A stretch of 6,374 bases of DNA, from positions 1 to 6,374 of the forward strand of contig DAOVSY010000172.1 of NCBI GenBank assembly GCA_030633365.1. Direction: 5' to 3'. How positions within the stretch are numbered: position 1 is the first letter of the stretch; the number at the start of each line of letters is the position of its first letter. Shown piece after piece: positions 1 to 6,024 of this stretch. The notes under the pieces are model-generated. The model did not search any database, was not told where the DNA came from, and saw only the letters and a list, made by a program, of their open reading frames with translations. The stretch is from Spirochaetaceae bacterium. GTDB taxonomy: Bacteria; Spirochaetota; Spirochaetia; B11-G9. A program made the translations under genes and the position numbers.

Positions 1-1072
1 CACCTTTTTTTATTGGTGCAATAATATTATTTGGAATATTTATTTTTGTTTGCAGGATTGCTGCTTTATTGGTAGTAAGTGTAATAACGGGTATTTCCGG
101 ATATTTTATTTCTACTGAAGATTTTCTACCTTTCCAAATTTTAAGAGATATTATTTCCGGTACTGTACTTTTTATATTTCTAAAATTATAAATGCCGTAG
201 GATAAGAGATTAACTCCGTCTATTGCCCTTAGTAATGAACCTTCCTGGGTATTCTCCCCTTCACCTCCAAGTATTACAGCAATTAGTCTCCTTTCCTCTG
301 TCTGTTTATCTGCAATCTTTGCTGTAAGAGCAATATTATAACCTGATTCATCTATGTACCCTGTCTTTCATGAGTGTACAGGCGGAAAGGGGATAAGAAG
401 AGTATTTCGGGTTTACGTGTGAATTGGTCCATAAACTGATGCACCATTTGTTTTCCAGTTTTTCTCTTTGGGATAGGTAAAAGAGCTTACAGAATGAAGT
501 TCATTTAATGCTTCCGGGAATTTAGTAATATATTCTGCACAAAACTGTACAAAATCGGCTGCTGTAACTCTATTTTCTGAACTTAAGCCTGAGGCATCTT
601 CAAAATGAACAGATTTTAAACCAAGTTGTTCTGCCTCAAGATTCATTATTCTGACAAAACCTTCGACACTTCCTGCAATTCTTTCCGCTATAGCAATAGC
701 TGCATCATTACCTGAGGGAACTGCAAGGCCAAGCATTAGATCCTCTATAGAAACTTCCTGGCCTTCCTCTAAAAACATAAGAGATGAATGAGGTGGAAGG
801 GATCTGAAATCTGCATTTCTACTTATTCTTACAAGCTCTTTTTTTGATACTGTCCCCTCTTCTATTCTTTTATAAACTACATACAGGCTCATTAACTTTG
901 TCATTGACGCTGGAGGAATATTTTTTGTGCTGTTTTTTTCATATAGAACTGTTCCTGTAAGACTGTCTATAAGTATTGCAGATCTGGCATTGATAATTGG
1001 TTCTGCAGATAGAGTTATTGTCAAAACGAACAGTACAAAAACAATTAGAAATTTTATTTTCAAAGTTAACAT
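1..1072 (-). pseudogene. dacA: D-alanyl-D-alanine carboxypeptidase (PBP5/DacA family), interrupted by two in-frame stops, partial at left edge
   Basis: Penicillin-binding serine peptidase (S11 family) that trims the terminal D-Ala from peptidoglycan stem peptides in the periplasm. From the ATG at 1072 the product has a Lys-containing N-terminus, a hydrophobic stretch to about residue 22 and a likely signal-peptidase cut after LSA. The catalytic SMTK motif (S56, K59) and the SGN motif (120-122) follow. The frame stops at TAA (413-415) after 219 codons. The same frame resumes, meets TGA at 368-370, and the next codons read KTGYIDESGYN (from 367 down), the third active-site motif. About 120 further codons are open to the left edge, including LIAVILGG and the start of the C-terminal PBP5 domain. 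No frameshift is needed. As written, the 219-residue product lacks KTG and should be inactive. The region before the ATG has no clear Shine-Dalgarno. Family assignment is very secure. Whether the stops are real or sequence errors cannot be decided here. Confidence 0.9.
368..415 (-). other. Disrupted patch of the carboxypeptidase gene: two in-frame stops and aberrant residues just before KTG
   Basis: Read on the minus strand in the gene's frame, this 48-base patch gives stop, TRNTLLIPFPPVHS, stop. In PBP5-type enzymes I expect roughly Q-x-NRNxLLGxxPGVDGL before KTG. The RN and TLL residues and the spacing from Asn to KTG (13 codons) match that, so no base has been gained or lost. The Gly, Asp and Leu positions are replaced by Pro, His, Ser and a stop. 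On the plus strand the patch is unusually G-rich and C-poor compared with the rest of this minus-strand gene. The consensus used is from memory of the family, not from an alignment. Confidence 0.7.
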
Positions 1073-1077
1073 CCAGA

Positions 1078-1106
1078 TTGAGTAGTATTTAAAGATATAC
1101 TATACT
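1078..1106 (+). promoter_or_regulatory. Sigma70-type promoter for the three-gene operon
   Basis: TTGAGT at 1078-1083 and TATACT at 1101-1106 are separated by 17 bases, close to the TTGACA-N17-TATAAT consensus. Transcription would start near 1113 and leave a leader of about 30 bases carrying GTGAGGT (1128-1134), 9 bases before the ATG at 1144. The -35 element lies just upstream of the carboxypeptidase start codon at 1070-1072, so the two divergent transcripts must begin within the same 70 bases. A minus-strand TATAGT (1104-1099) overlaps the -10 element and could serve the carboxypeptidase, but no good -35 element accompanies it. Confidence 0.6.
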
Positions 1107-1143
1107 AAAAATTATTATCTTCAAACAGTGAGGTTAATTTTTA

Positions 1144-1338
1144 ATGGAAACAATAAATAGTGATGAAAAAATTGGTGAATGGTTAATTAGAGCTGGAGCA
1201 TTGTCATTAACTGATGTTGAAACTGTATTAAAAGAACAAAGAGAAGGCAATGAAAGCCTTTTTGGTATAATTGCAATGGAACTGGGTCTTATAGATCCTG
1301 ATGTACTACTGGCATTTGCAGAAATAAAAGGACTATAA
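1144..1338 (+). CDS. Small free-standing MshEN-like (GspE N-terminal-like) protein, 64 aa
   Basis: The whole protein resembles one N-terminal domain of type II secretion/type IV pilus ATPases (MshEN/GSPII_E_N), known in some family members to bind cyclic di-GMP through two copies of an RLGxxLxxxG...LxxxLxxQ motif. Here the first copy reads KIGEWLIRAGALS (9-21) followed by VETVLKEQ (25-32). The second is weaker: LFGIIAMELGLID (39-51) then VLLAFAEIKGL (54-64), without the final Gln. The usual Arg of the first motif is Lys9. There is no ATPase domain, signal peptide or membrane segment, so a cytosolic adaptor or ligand-binding module is inferred. The start is supported by GTGAGGT 9 bases upstream and by the preceding promoter. 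It is the first gene of the operon and ends 1 base before the phosphatase start. Real c-di-GMP binding is uncertain. The domain resemblance is from pattern recognition only. Confidence 0.8.
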   Translation: METINSDEKIGEWLIRAGALSLTDVETVLKEQREGNESLFGIIAMELGLIDPDVLLAFAEIKGL

Positions 1339-1339
1339 A

Positions 1340-2152
1340 ATGGACTTAGCTTTTAACAACCTTGTAAGAGATATAATTGCAGCAGGTAAATATGCTGCTG
1401 CACAGCAGAATAAAGTTTCCCGGAGTATAAAAAAAGACGGATCTATTCTTACAAAAACGGATACAGAACTGGACAAACTTATTTCTGATAAAATTAATGA
1501 ATATTTTCCTGATGCTGTAATTATTAGTGAAGAGAACCCATTACCATCCCAGGATACTAGCAGTAGTAAGTGGATATTTACTCTTGATCCTATAGATGGT
1601 ACAGATTCCTACAGTCAGGGTATGCCTGGATGGTGTGTAGCTGTTGGCATACTAAATTCCAGCTTTGAACCTGTAGGCGCAATTGTTTTTGCACCTCGCT
1701 GGGGAACTGAGTCTGAGGGTGGTAATTTGCTGACCCTTGTACCCGGTGGAAGTATAAAAATTAATGGTAAAGATCTTGATATATCCAGTATGGATTTAGC
1801 TGAGAAAAGTGTAAAAAGGAATCAGATTATGATAGGTTCCGGACTTCACAAATATTTTGATTTTAGTTTATTTAACAATAAACTTAGAGTTTCCGGAAGT
1901 GCAATAATTAATATTGTTGGAACCCTTTTGCATAGTGATATAAAAGGATGTCTTATTACACCCTGCTATATATGGGATATTGCTGCAGCTCATGCACTGG
2001 TTAAGGCAGCAGGTTTGGATTTGGAGTACTATTCTGCCGGTAAGATAGACTATAAGACTTTGGCTGACAGAAGCATTGCTCCAGACCATTTTATATCCGG
2101 AACTCCAAAAACTCTTGAGCTTATTCGTAATAAGATTAAACTTAATCCTTGA
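1340..2152 (+). CDS. Inositol monophosphatase family phosphatase
   Basis: Metal-dependent sugar/inositol/nucleotide phosphatase of the Li-sensitive IMPase superfamily, cytosolic, 270 aa, the usual length. All signature positions are visible: ILTKTD (36-41), the metal ligand Glu in IISEE (E65), the DPIDGTDSY motif (83-91, with D83 and D86 as ligands and G87-T88 binding phosphate), SGSA (187-190), and WDIAAAHAL (212-220, D213 as ligand). The enzyme should be active. The substrate cannot be read from sequence: inositol-1-phosphate, PAP (CysQ-like), fructose-1,6-bisphosphate and histidinol phosphate are all handled by relatives. The ATG at 1340 is preceded by AAAAGGA (1326-1332) 7 bases upstream, located inside the end of the previous gene. 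It is the middle gene of a tight operon, and its TGA stop overlaps the TTG start of rimJ. Confidence 0.93.
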   Translation: MDLAFNNLVRDIIAAGKYAAAQQNKVSRSIKKDGSILTKTDTELDKLISDKINEYFPDAVIISEENPLPSQDTSSSKWIFTLDPIDGTDSYSQGMPGWCVAVGILNSSFEPVGAIVFAPRWGTESEGGNLLTLVPGGSIKINGKDLDISSMDLAEKSVKRNQIMIGSGLHKYFDFSLFNNKLRVSGSAIINIVGTLLHSDIKGCLITPCYIWDIAAAHALVKAAGLDLEYYSAGKIDYKTLADRSIAPDHFISGTPKTLELIRNKIKLNP

Positions 2153-2724
2153 AAAATATTACTTCTCCTATTTTACTGACACAAAATCTTAAACTTGTAA
2201 TTGTAAGAGAGAGTTTTTCTAAAAAAGTTCTTGCTTATTATATTAGAAACAGAGACTCATTTAAAATATGGGAGCCCGGTCGACAGGAAGATTTTTATAC
2301 TTCAGCTTATCATAAAACAGCTTTAAAGGAAGGATTAAAAAGAGTAAAGGATGGAAAAGAATACCGCTTTATGATATTTGAAAAAGATGATTTTGAACTA
2401 AATAAAGTTATTGGTGTACTTTCTTTTTCAAGCATAGTTCAAGGTCCTTTTTTATCATGTTTTGTTGGTTACAGCATTGATAATAAAATTCAAAATAAGG
2501 GATATATGACCCAGGCATTAAAAGCCGGTATAGATTTTATTTTTAATACTATTGGTCTACACCGTATTGAAGCTAATATTATGCCGAATAATATACCTTC
2601 TTTAAAAGTTGCAACAAAACTGGGTTTTAAAAATGAGGGTTTAAGCCCTAAGTATCTAAAGATAAATGGAACCTGGGAAGATCATGTTCATATGGTTTTG
2701 AGAAATGTAGAACTGGAATCCTAA
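2149..2724 (+). CDS. rimJ: RimJ-like ribosomal-protein S5-alanine N-acetyltransferase (GNAT)
   Basis: GNAT-fold enzyme using acetyl-CoA. The closest match I recall is E. coli RimJ, which acetylates the N-terminal Ala of ribosomal protein S5. Resemblance runs along the full 191 residues (RimJ is 194): WEPGR (41-45), VIGVLSFSSIVQGPF (87-101) and VGYSIDNKIQNKGYM (106-120), with the acetyl-CoA loop QNKGYM at 115-120. It continues with HRIEANIMPNN (138-148), LGFKNEG (158-164) and TWEDHV (175-180). The start is TTG at 2149-2151. An in-frame TAA at 2143-2145 means no earlier start exists, and an internal start would cut the first strand. TTG overlaps the phosphatase TGA as TTGA and no strong Shine-Dalgarno precedes it, so translation is probably coupled to the phosphatase. 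The exact acetylated substrate in this organism is inferred. It might be a wider RimJ/RimL-type enzyme. Confidence 0.9.
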   Translation: MKNITSPILLTQNLKLVIVRESFSKKVLAYYIRNRDSFKIWEPGRQEDFYTSAYHKTALKEGLKRVKDGKEYRFMIFEKDDFELNKVIGVLSFSSIVQGPFLSCFVGYSIDNKIQNKGYMTQALKAGIDFIFNTIGLHRIEANIMPNNIPSLKVATKLGFKNEGLSPKYLKINGTWEDHVHMVLRNVELES

Positions 2725-2751
2725 AAAGATTTATGTTATTACGACCTTCTT

Positions 2752-5457
2752 CTATTTCATTGTCAGACTAAATACACCATCCCAGTCTTTTCCTGGAGTC
2801 TTTTTCATATTATCCTTACAGCGCTGAATATATTTTTTTGAGGGTCCGTCTTCCGGGATTATGTCAAGAACTTTGAAAAAGTTCTTCTGTGCTTTAACCC
2901 ACTCTCTTTCCTCAAAAATATTAAGAGCTAATTGAAAGATTTCCATAGCTTCCAGAGTTTTATCATCTATCATACTTTTTTCTTCAATCAGTTCATATAA
3001 ACGTACAGGTGTATTAATACCAACAACTCTTACCCTGTCCAGCTGTCTGACAGAAAAATCGGCCCCTCCTGAATTATATGTCTCTTCACTAACTAAAATG
3101 CCTGTTCCATACTGTTTATTTACACCTTCAAGGCGTGCCGCAAGGTTTACAGCATTACCCATAATTGTATAGTCCATTTTTTTAGGAGTACCCATATTTC
3201 CTACAACCATGTCTCCGGTATTTATACCAATCCTGGTAAACAGAGGAACTGGGCTCATCTGTTCCTTTAAGAAGTATTCATTGAGCTTTTTTTCTACTCT
3301 TCTCATCCTTACAGCAGAAAGGCAGGCATTTGCAGAGTGTTCTTCATATTCAACAGGAGCTCCAAAAAATGCAATAATTGCATCCCCTTCATATTTATCA
3401 ATTGTGCCCTGAAGATCGAGAATTGTGTTACTCATCTCTGTCAAATAAGCATTTAGAAGTTTAACAAGATCGGTAGGATCAAGCTTCTCTGAAATTGTAG
3501 AAAACCCCTGAACATCTGTAAATATTGCAGTAAGTCTTTTCTTTTCTCCACCTAAATTCAGCTTATCGGGGTTTGAAACCAGTTCACTAATTACATCAGG
3601 AGACAAGTAATGGGAAAAAGCATTTCTTATAAAACTCTTCTCTTTTTCCAGCAGAAAGAAATTAACAATAAAAATAAAAATAGAAGTAAAAAATACCGAT
3701 AGCACCGGTGCAAGAAGATTCAAATAAATTCCTGTTCCAAGAAAATAACCGCCACCAGCAGCTAAAACAAGAAGAGTAAAAATAAATCCTCCACCTACAG
3801 CATAAATAGGCTGAAATCTTCTGATTATTACCATTACCAACAGGGATAATAAAAGTGCCAGAATAGAGGAATACCACCAGGGACGATCATCTAAAAACTC
3901 TCCTGATAAAATTGTATTCAATGTAGAAGCATGAATTCCAACATTCATATACTCTTCCTCAAACGGAATAACTCCAATATCAGTAGTTGATGTTCCTGTC
4001 TGTCCTATAATACAAAACGAGCCATTTAATTCAGTAGAAATTTTTTCTCTGGATTCTATCAGACTGGTATAAACATCTTCTACAGAAGCAAAAACACCAG
4101 GAACCTCTGCTTTAATCTGAACATAATCATTTCGAAGATCCTCTGGGACTTCTGATGAGTAAATAACTTCATCTATATCAGCTAGCAAAGCATCCAGGGC
4201 ATTACTGTTTAAAAAGTTTCCAACTTCACTGAAGAAATATTCTCTTACCTCTTTGTACTCCTGAACATCCTCTGGATCTCCACCTGTAAGGATGGAATTT
4301 TTTAAATCATCAGCATACATGTAGATTTCAATTAAATCATTTTCACTCTTAAAATAGGAGAGATATCCGGCATCATTTATGCTGCGGAGATTTTCCAAAA
4401 GCCTGTTTTCAAGTTCTTTATTTAAAACAAGTTCATAGTAGCTTAGATGCCTGAAACTTTCGATGTAATTTTTCTTCGGCCAGTTTATGAGCATACTTCC
4501 ATCAACAGTTAAAGGTATATTTATATCTGCTGCTTCTTTTCCAGGAAAAACAGCATCTTTTAAAGTAACTTTATCTTTATATACATTTACCTCTGGATCC
4601 CCCAGGAGATCTAAAAGAGGAGCGAAGACAAGCTGGGGAAAGTAAAAATCTTCAAATTCTTCCACAAGAGAAACCCGGCGCATTACACCATCACCATCAA
4701 CATTAACATTTGGAAACCCGGCACCTGCAGCATTCTTTAATATAGGAATAATTACAGGACGAATATCCAGGGCTGAAAATACAGAGCCATCCATATCATT
4801 AATATTATCAAGAGCAATATTTTCAAATGCATATTTTTTATGTTCTTCTGTAATAGTCCCCTCTACGTAGGGGAGCATACTTACTGTAAAAAATGATTTC
4901 CCAAAAAACCTGGCAGTCTGTCCAAGATAACTGTCATTATCCTGTGCAATATCTGATACTTTTTCCAGGAGAATCTCTTTTGATTCTTCATTAAGTAATT
5001 GTAAATCTGAAATATAATAAGCAGCATCTTCCATACTTATAAATCCTGCTTCAATAGCTGTAAATAAATCAGAAGTATTCTGTTCAATACTAAGAAACTC
5101 ATTGGCAAACAAATTGGGAATATCCTCTTTTAATATTTTAGCATTAACTCCAAGAGGGCTTTGTTCTGTATATTCAATATCAAACAATGCATACTCAGCG
5201 CCCATTTCCTTCATGAGAATAAGACCATCTGCCATAATATCTCTGCTCCAGGGCCATACTCCAACCTGAGCAATTGAAGGGTCGTCTATATCTATCAGAA
5301 CTATGGATTCATCCTCAGTTACAGCTGGCTTTATATGCAGAAGAATATCAAAAATAAGTTTTTCTCCTGCTTCAAAAAAACTGAATATACTTAATATTGA
5401 AAATATAAAAGCAACTGCTACCGGTATTATATAGATCTTTCCATATTTTTTTTTCAT
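2752..5457 (-). CDS. CHASE2-domain class III adenylate cyclase, membrane-bound
   Basis: Receptor-type cyclase making cAMP from ATP, 901 aa. It has a short cytosolic Lys-rich start and TM1 (about 8-28), then an external CHASE2 sensor (about 35-525). Sensor motifs are GVWPWSR (66-72), GAEYALFDIEY (86-96), VDGDGVMRR (253-261), CIIGQTGTS (482-490) and GIHASTL (507-513). Three TM helices follow (about 527-546, 551-573, 577-602), then the cytosolic catalytic domain (about 607-823). Catalytic residues are complete: metal Asp D648 (FTDVQGFS) and D692 (KYEGD), adenine-selecting K688 and D762 (MDYTIMG), and transition-state N771 and R775 (NLAAR). The Lys/Asp pair argues for ATP, not GTP. The tail (about 830-901) is a TPR-like helical pair followed by DGPSKKY, then DWDGVFSLTMK. 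The sensor is longer than usual, with extra helical, acidic sequence at about 100-185 and 345-475. The ATG at 5457 has GGGGA 4 bases upstream, rather close. Its external signal is unknown. Confidence 0.95.
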   Translation of the reverse strand: MKKKYGKIYIIPVAVAFIFSILSIFSFFEAGEKLIFDILLHIKPAVTEDESIVLIDIDDPSIAQVGVWPWSRDIMADGLILMKEMGAEYALFDIEYTEQSPLGVNAKILKEDIPNLFANEFLSIEQNTSDLFTAIEAGFISMEDAAYYISDLQLLNEESKEILLEKVSDIAQDNDSYLGQTARFFGKSFFTVSMLPYVEGTITEEHKKYAFENIALDNINDMDGSVFSALDIRPVIIPILKNAAGAGFPNVNVDGDGVMRRVSLVEEFEDFYFPQLVFAPLLDLLGDPEVNVYKDKVTLKDAVFPGKEAADINIPLTVDGSMLINWPKKNYIESFRHLSYYELVLNKELENRLLENLRSINDAGYLSYFKSENDLIEIYMYADDLKNSILTGGDPEDVQEYKEVREYFFSEVGNFLNSNALDALLADIDEVIYSSEVPEDLRNDYVQIKAEVPGVFASVEDVYTSLIESREKISTELNGSFCIIGQTGTSTTDIGVIPFEEEYMNVGIHASTLNTILSGEFLDDRPWWYSSILALLLSLLVMVIIRRFQPIYAVGGGFIFTLLVLAAGGGYFLGTGIYLNLLAPVLSVFFTSIFIFIVNFFLLEKEKSFIRNAFSHYLSPDVISELVSNPDKLNLGGEKKRLTAIFTDVQGFSTISEKLDPTDLVKLLNAYLTEMSNTILDLQGTIDKYEGDAIIAFFGAPVEYEEHSANACLSAVRMRRVEKKLNEYFLKEQMSPVPLFTRIGINTGDMVVGNMGTPKKMDYTIMGNAVNLAARLEGVNKQYGTGILVSEETYNSGGADFSVRQLDRVRVVGINTPVRLYELIEEKSMIDDKTLEAMEIFQLALNIFEEREWVKAQKNFFKVLDIIPEDGPSKKYIQRCKDNMKKTPGKDWDGVFSLTMK

Positions 5458-5504
5458 TTAGTCCCCACTGCTTATTTTGAAATAGAAATTTATAACAATA
5501 TTTA

Positions 5505-5532
5505 CTGACTTACTCCCCAAAAGGTGTATAAT
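5505..5532 (+). promoter_or_regulatory. Probable sigma70-type promoter for the secreted/beta-barrel gene pair
   Basis: A perfect TATAAT at 5527-5532 is preceded, 16 bases upstream, by CTGACT (5505-5510), which matches four of six bases of TTGACA. The start point would be near 5539, leaving a leader of about 27 bases with TGAGG (5551-5555) 10 bases before the ATG at 5566. The 108-base divergent region (5458-5565) must also hold the promoter of the cyclase. The best minus-strand -10 candidate is TATAAA (5494-5489), but I see no good -35 for it. No clear operator palindrome is visible. Confidence 0.55.
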
Positions 5533-5565
5533 AAATATTATAACATGAAATGAGGTAAAAAACGG

Positions 5566-6024
5566 ATGAAAATAAAAAGACTCTTATTTTTAGGGTTGCT
5601 ACTTTCTTGCATTACATTTTTTTTAACTGCTCAATCCAATACAGTTATTGATGAACTTTTAGAAAAAGAAAATGCTGACTTTGGAAGAAGTTCGTATATG
5701 GTCTTAACTGCTTCCGGACTAATAGAAGATAATTCAACTATGTACGAATCAATAAAGTATCTAACAAAGCATGGGTGGGATATGGGGTATAAGGAACCAG
5801 GAGCATATATAACACTGGGAGAATATTCTTTTATGCTGATGCAGTATTTTGAAATAGACAGCGGTTTAATGTATAAAATTTTTCCTGGACCAAGATATGC
5901 GACAAGGGAGCTATATTATCTTAAACTGATAGACGATGATGGAAATCCAGGACGTTTAATTTCCGGAGAAGAAGTAATTAGAATACTGGGACGACTGATG
6001 GAATGGAAGGAGAGTACTATATGA
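5566..6024 (+). CDS. Small secreted protein of unknown function, 152 aa
   Basis: I do not recognise the family. The start MKIKRLLFLGLLLSCITFFLTAQS is a typical signal peptide, most likely cut after A22. Cys15 sits inside the hydrophobic core and is less likely to be a lipidation site. The mature part of about 130 residues is mixed helix and loop, with two stretches that look alike: a helix-turn before AYITLGEYSFMLMQYF (80-95), and ATRELYYLKLIDDDG (111-125) leading to LISGEEVIRILGRLM (130-144). The spacing loosely recalls degenerate SLH-type repeats, which would fit an envelope protein, but key SLH residues are missing. The start is backed by TGAGG 10 bases upstream and a good promoter. The stop overlaps the next start as ATGA, so the two genes are probably co-translated and may work together in the periplasm or outer membrane. 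Divergently placed to the cyclase. Confidence 0.82.
   Translation: MKIKRLLFLGLLLSCITFFLTAQSNTVIDELLEKENADFGRSSYMVLTASGLIEDNSTMYESIKYLTKHGWDMGYKEPGAYITLGEYSFMLMQYFEIDSGLMYKIFPGPRYATRELYYLKLIDDDGNPGRLISGEEVIRILGRLMEWKESTI

Noticed and set aside
368..415. Stop-codon recoding (TGA as Trp or selenocysteine) in the carboxypeptidase gene
   Set aside because: A TAA stop also lies 15 codons upstream, other genes here end normally at TGA, and no such residue is expected at that position in the family.
360..418. Frameshift or small inversion as the cause of the carboxypeptidase break
   Set aside because: SGN and KTG are in the same frame at the expected spacing, and the RN-TLL residues inside the patch still match the family in the present orientation.
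1144..2724. GNAT toxin-antitoxin pair (small protein plus acetyltransferase)
   Set aside because: The acetyltransferase matches RimJ along its length, the small protein looks like MshEN and not a DNA-binding antitoxin, and a phosphatase gene separates them.
2725..2751. Bidirectional terminator between the convergent rimJ and cyclase genes
   Set aside because: The 27 bases show no GC-rich stem followed by a T run in either direction.
3209..3412. 67-codon open frame on the plus strand inside the cyclase gene, with similar frames at 1868-2089 (minus) and 3662-3877 (minus)
   Set aside because: They lie fully inside well-supported genes in other frames, and their translations look like out-of-frame shadows.
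2752..5457. Guanylate instead of adenylate cyclase
   Set aside because: The base-selecting residues are Lys688 and Asp762, the ATP-type pair, not the Glu/Cys-type pair of guanylate cyclases.
5566..5640. Lipoprotein signal (LLSC with Cys15) in the secreted protein
   Set aside because: The residues after Cys15 remain strongly hydrophobic to about residue 20, so the Cys is within the signal-peptide core; a cut after A22 fits better.
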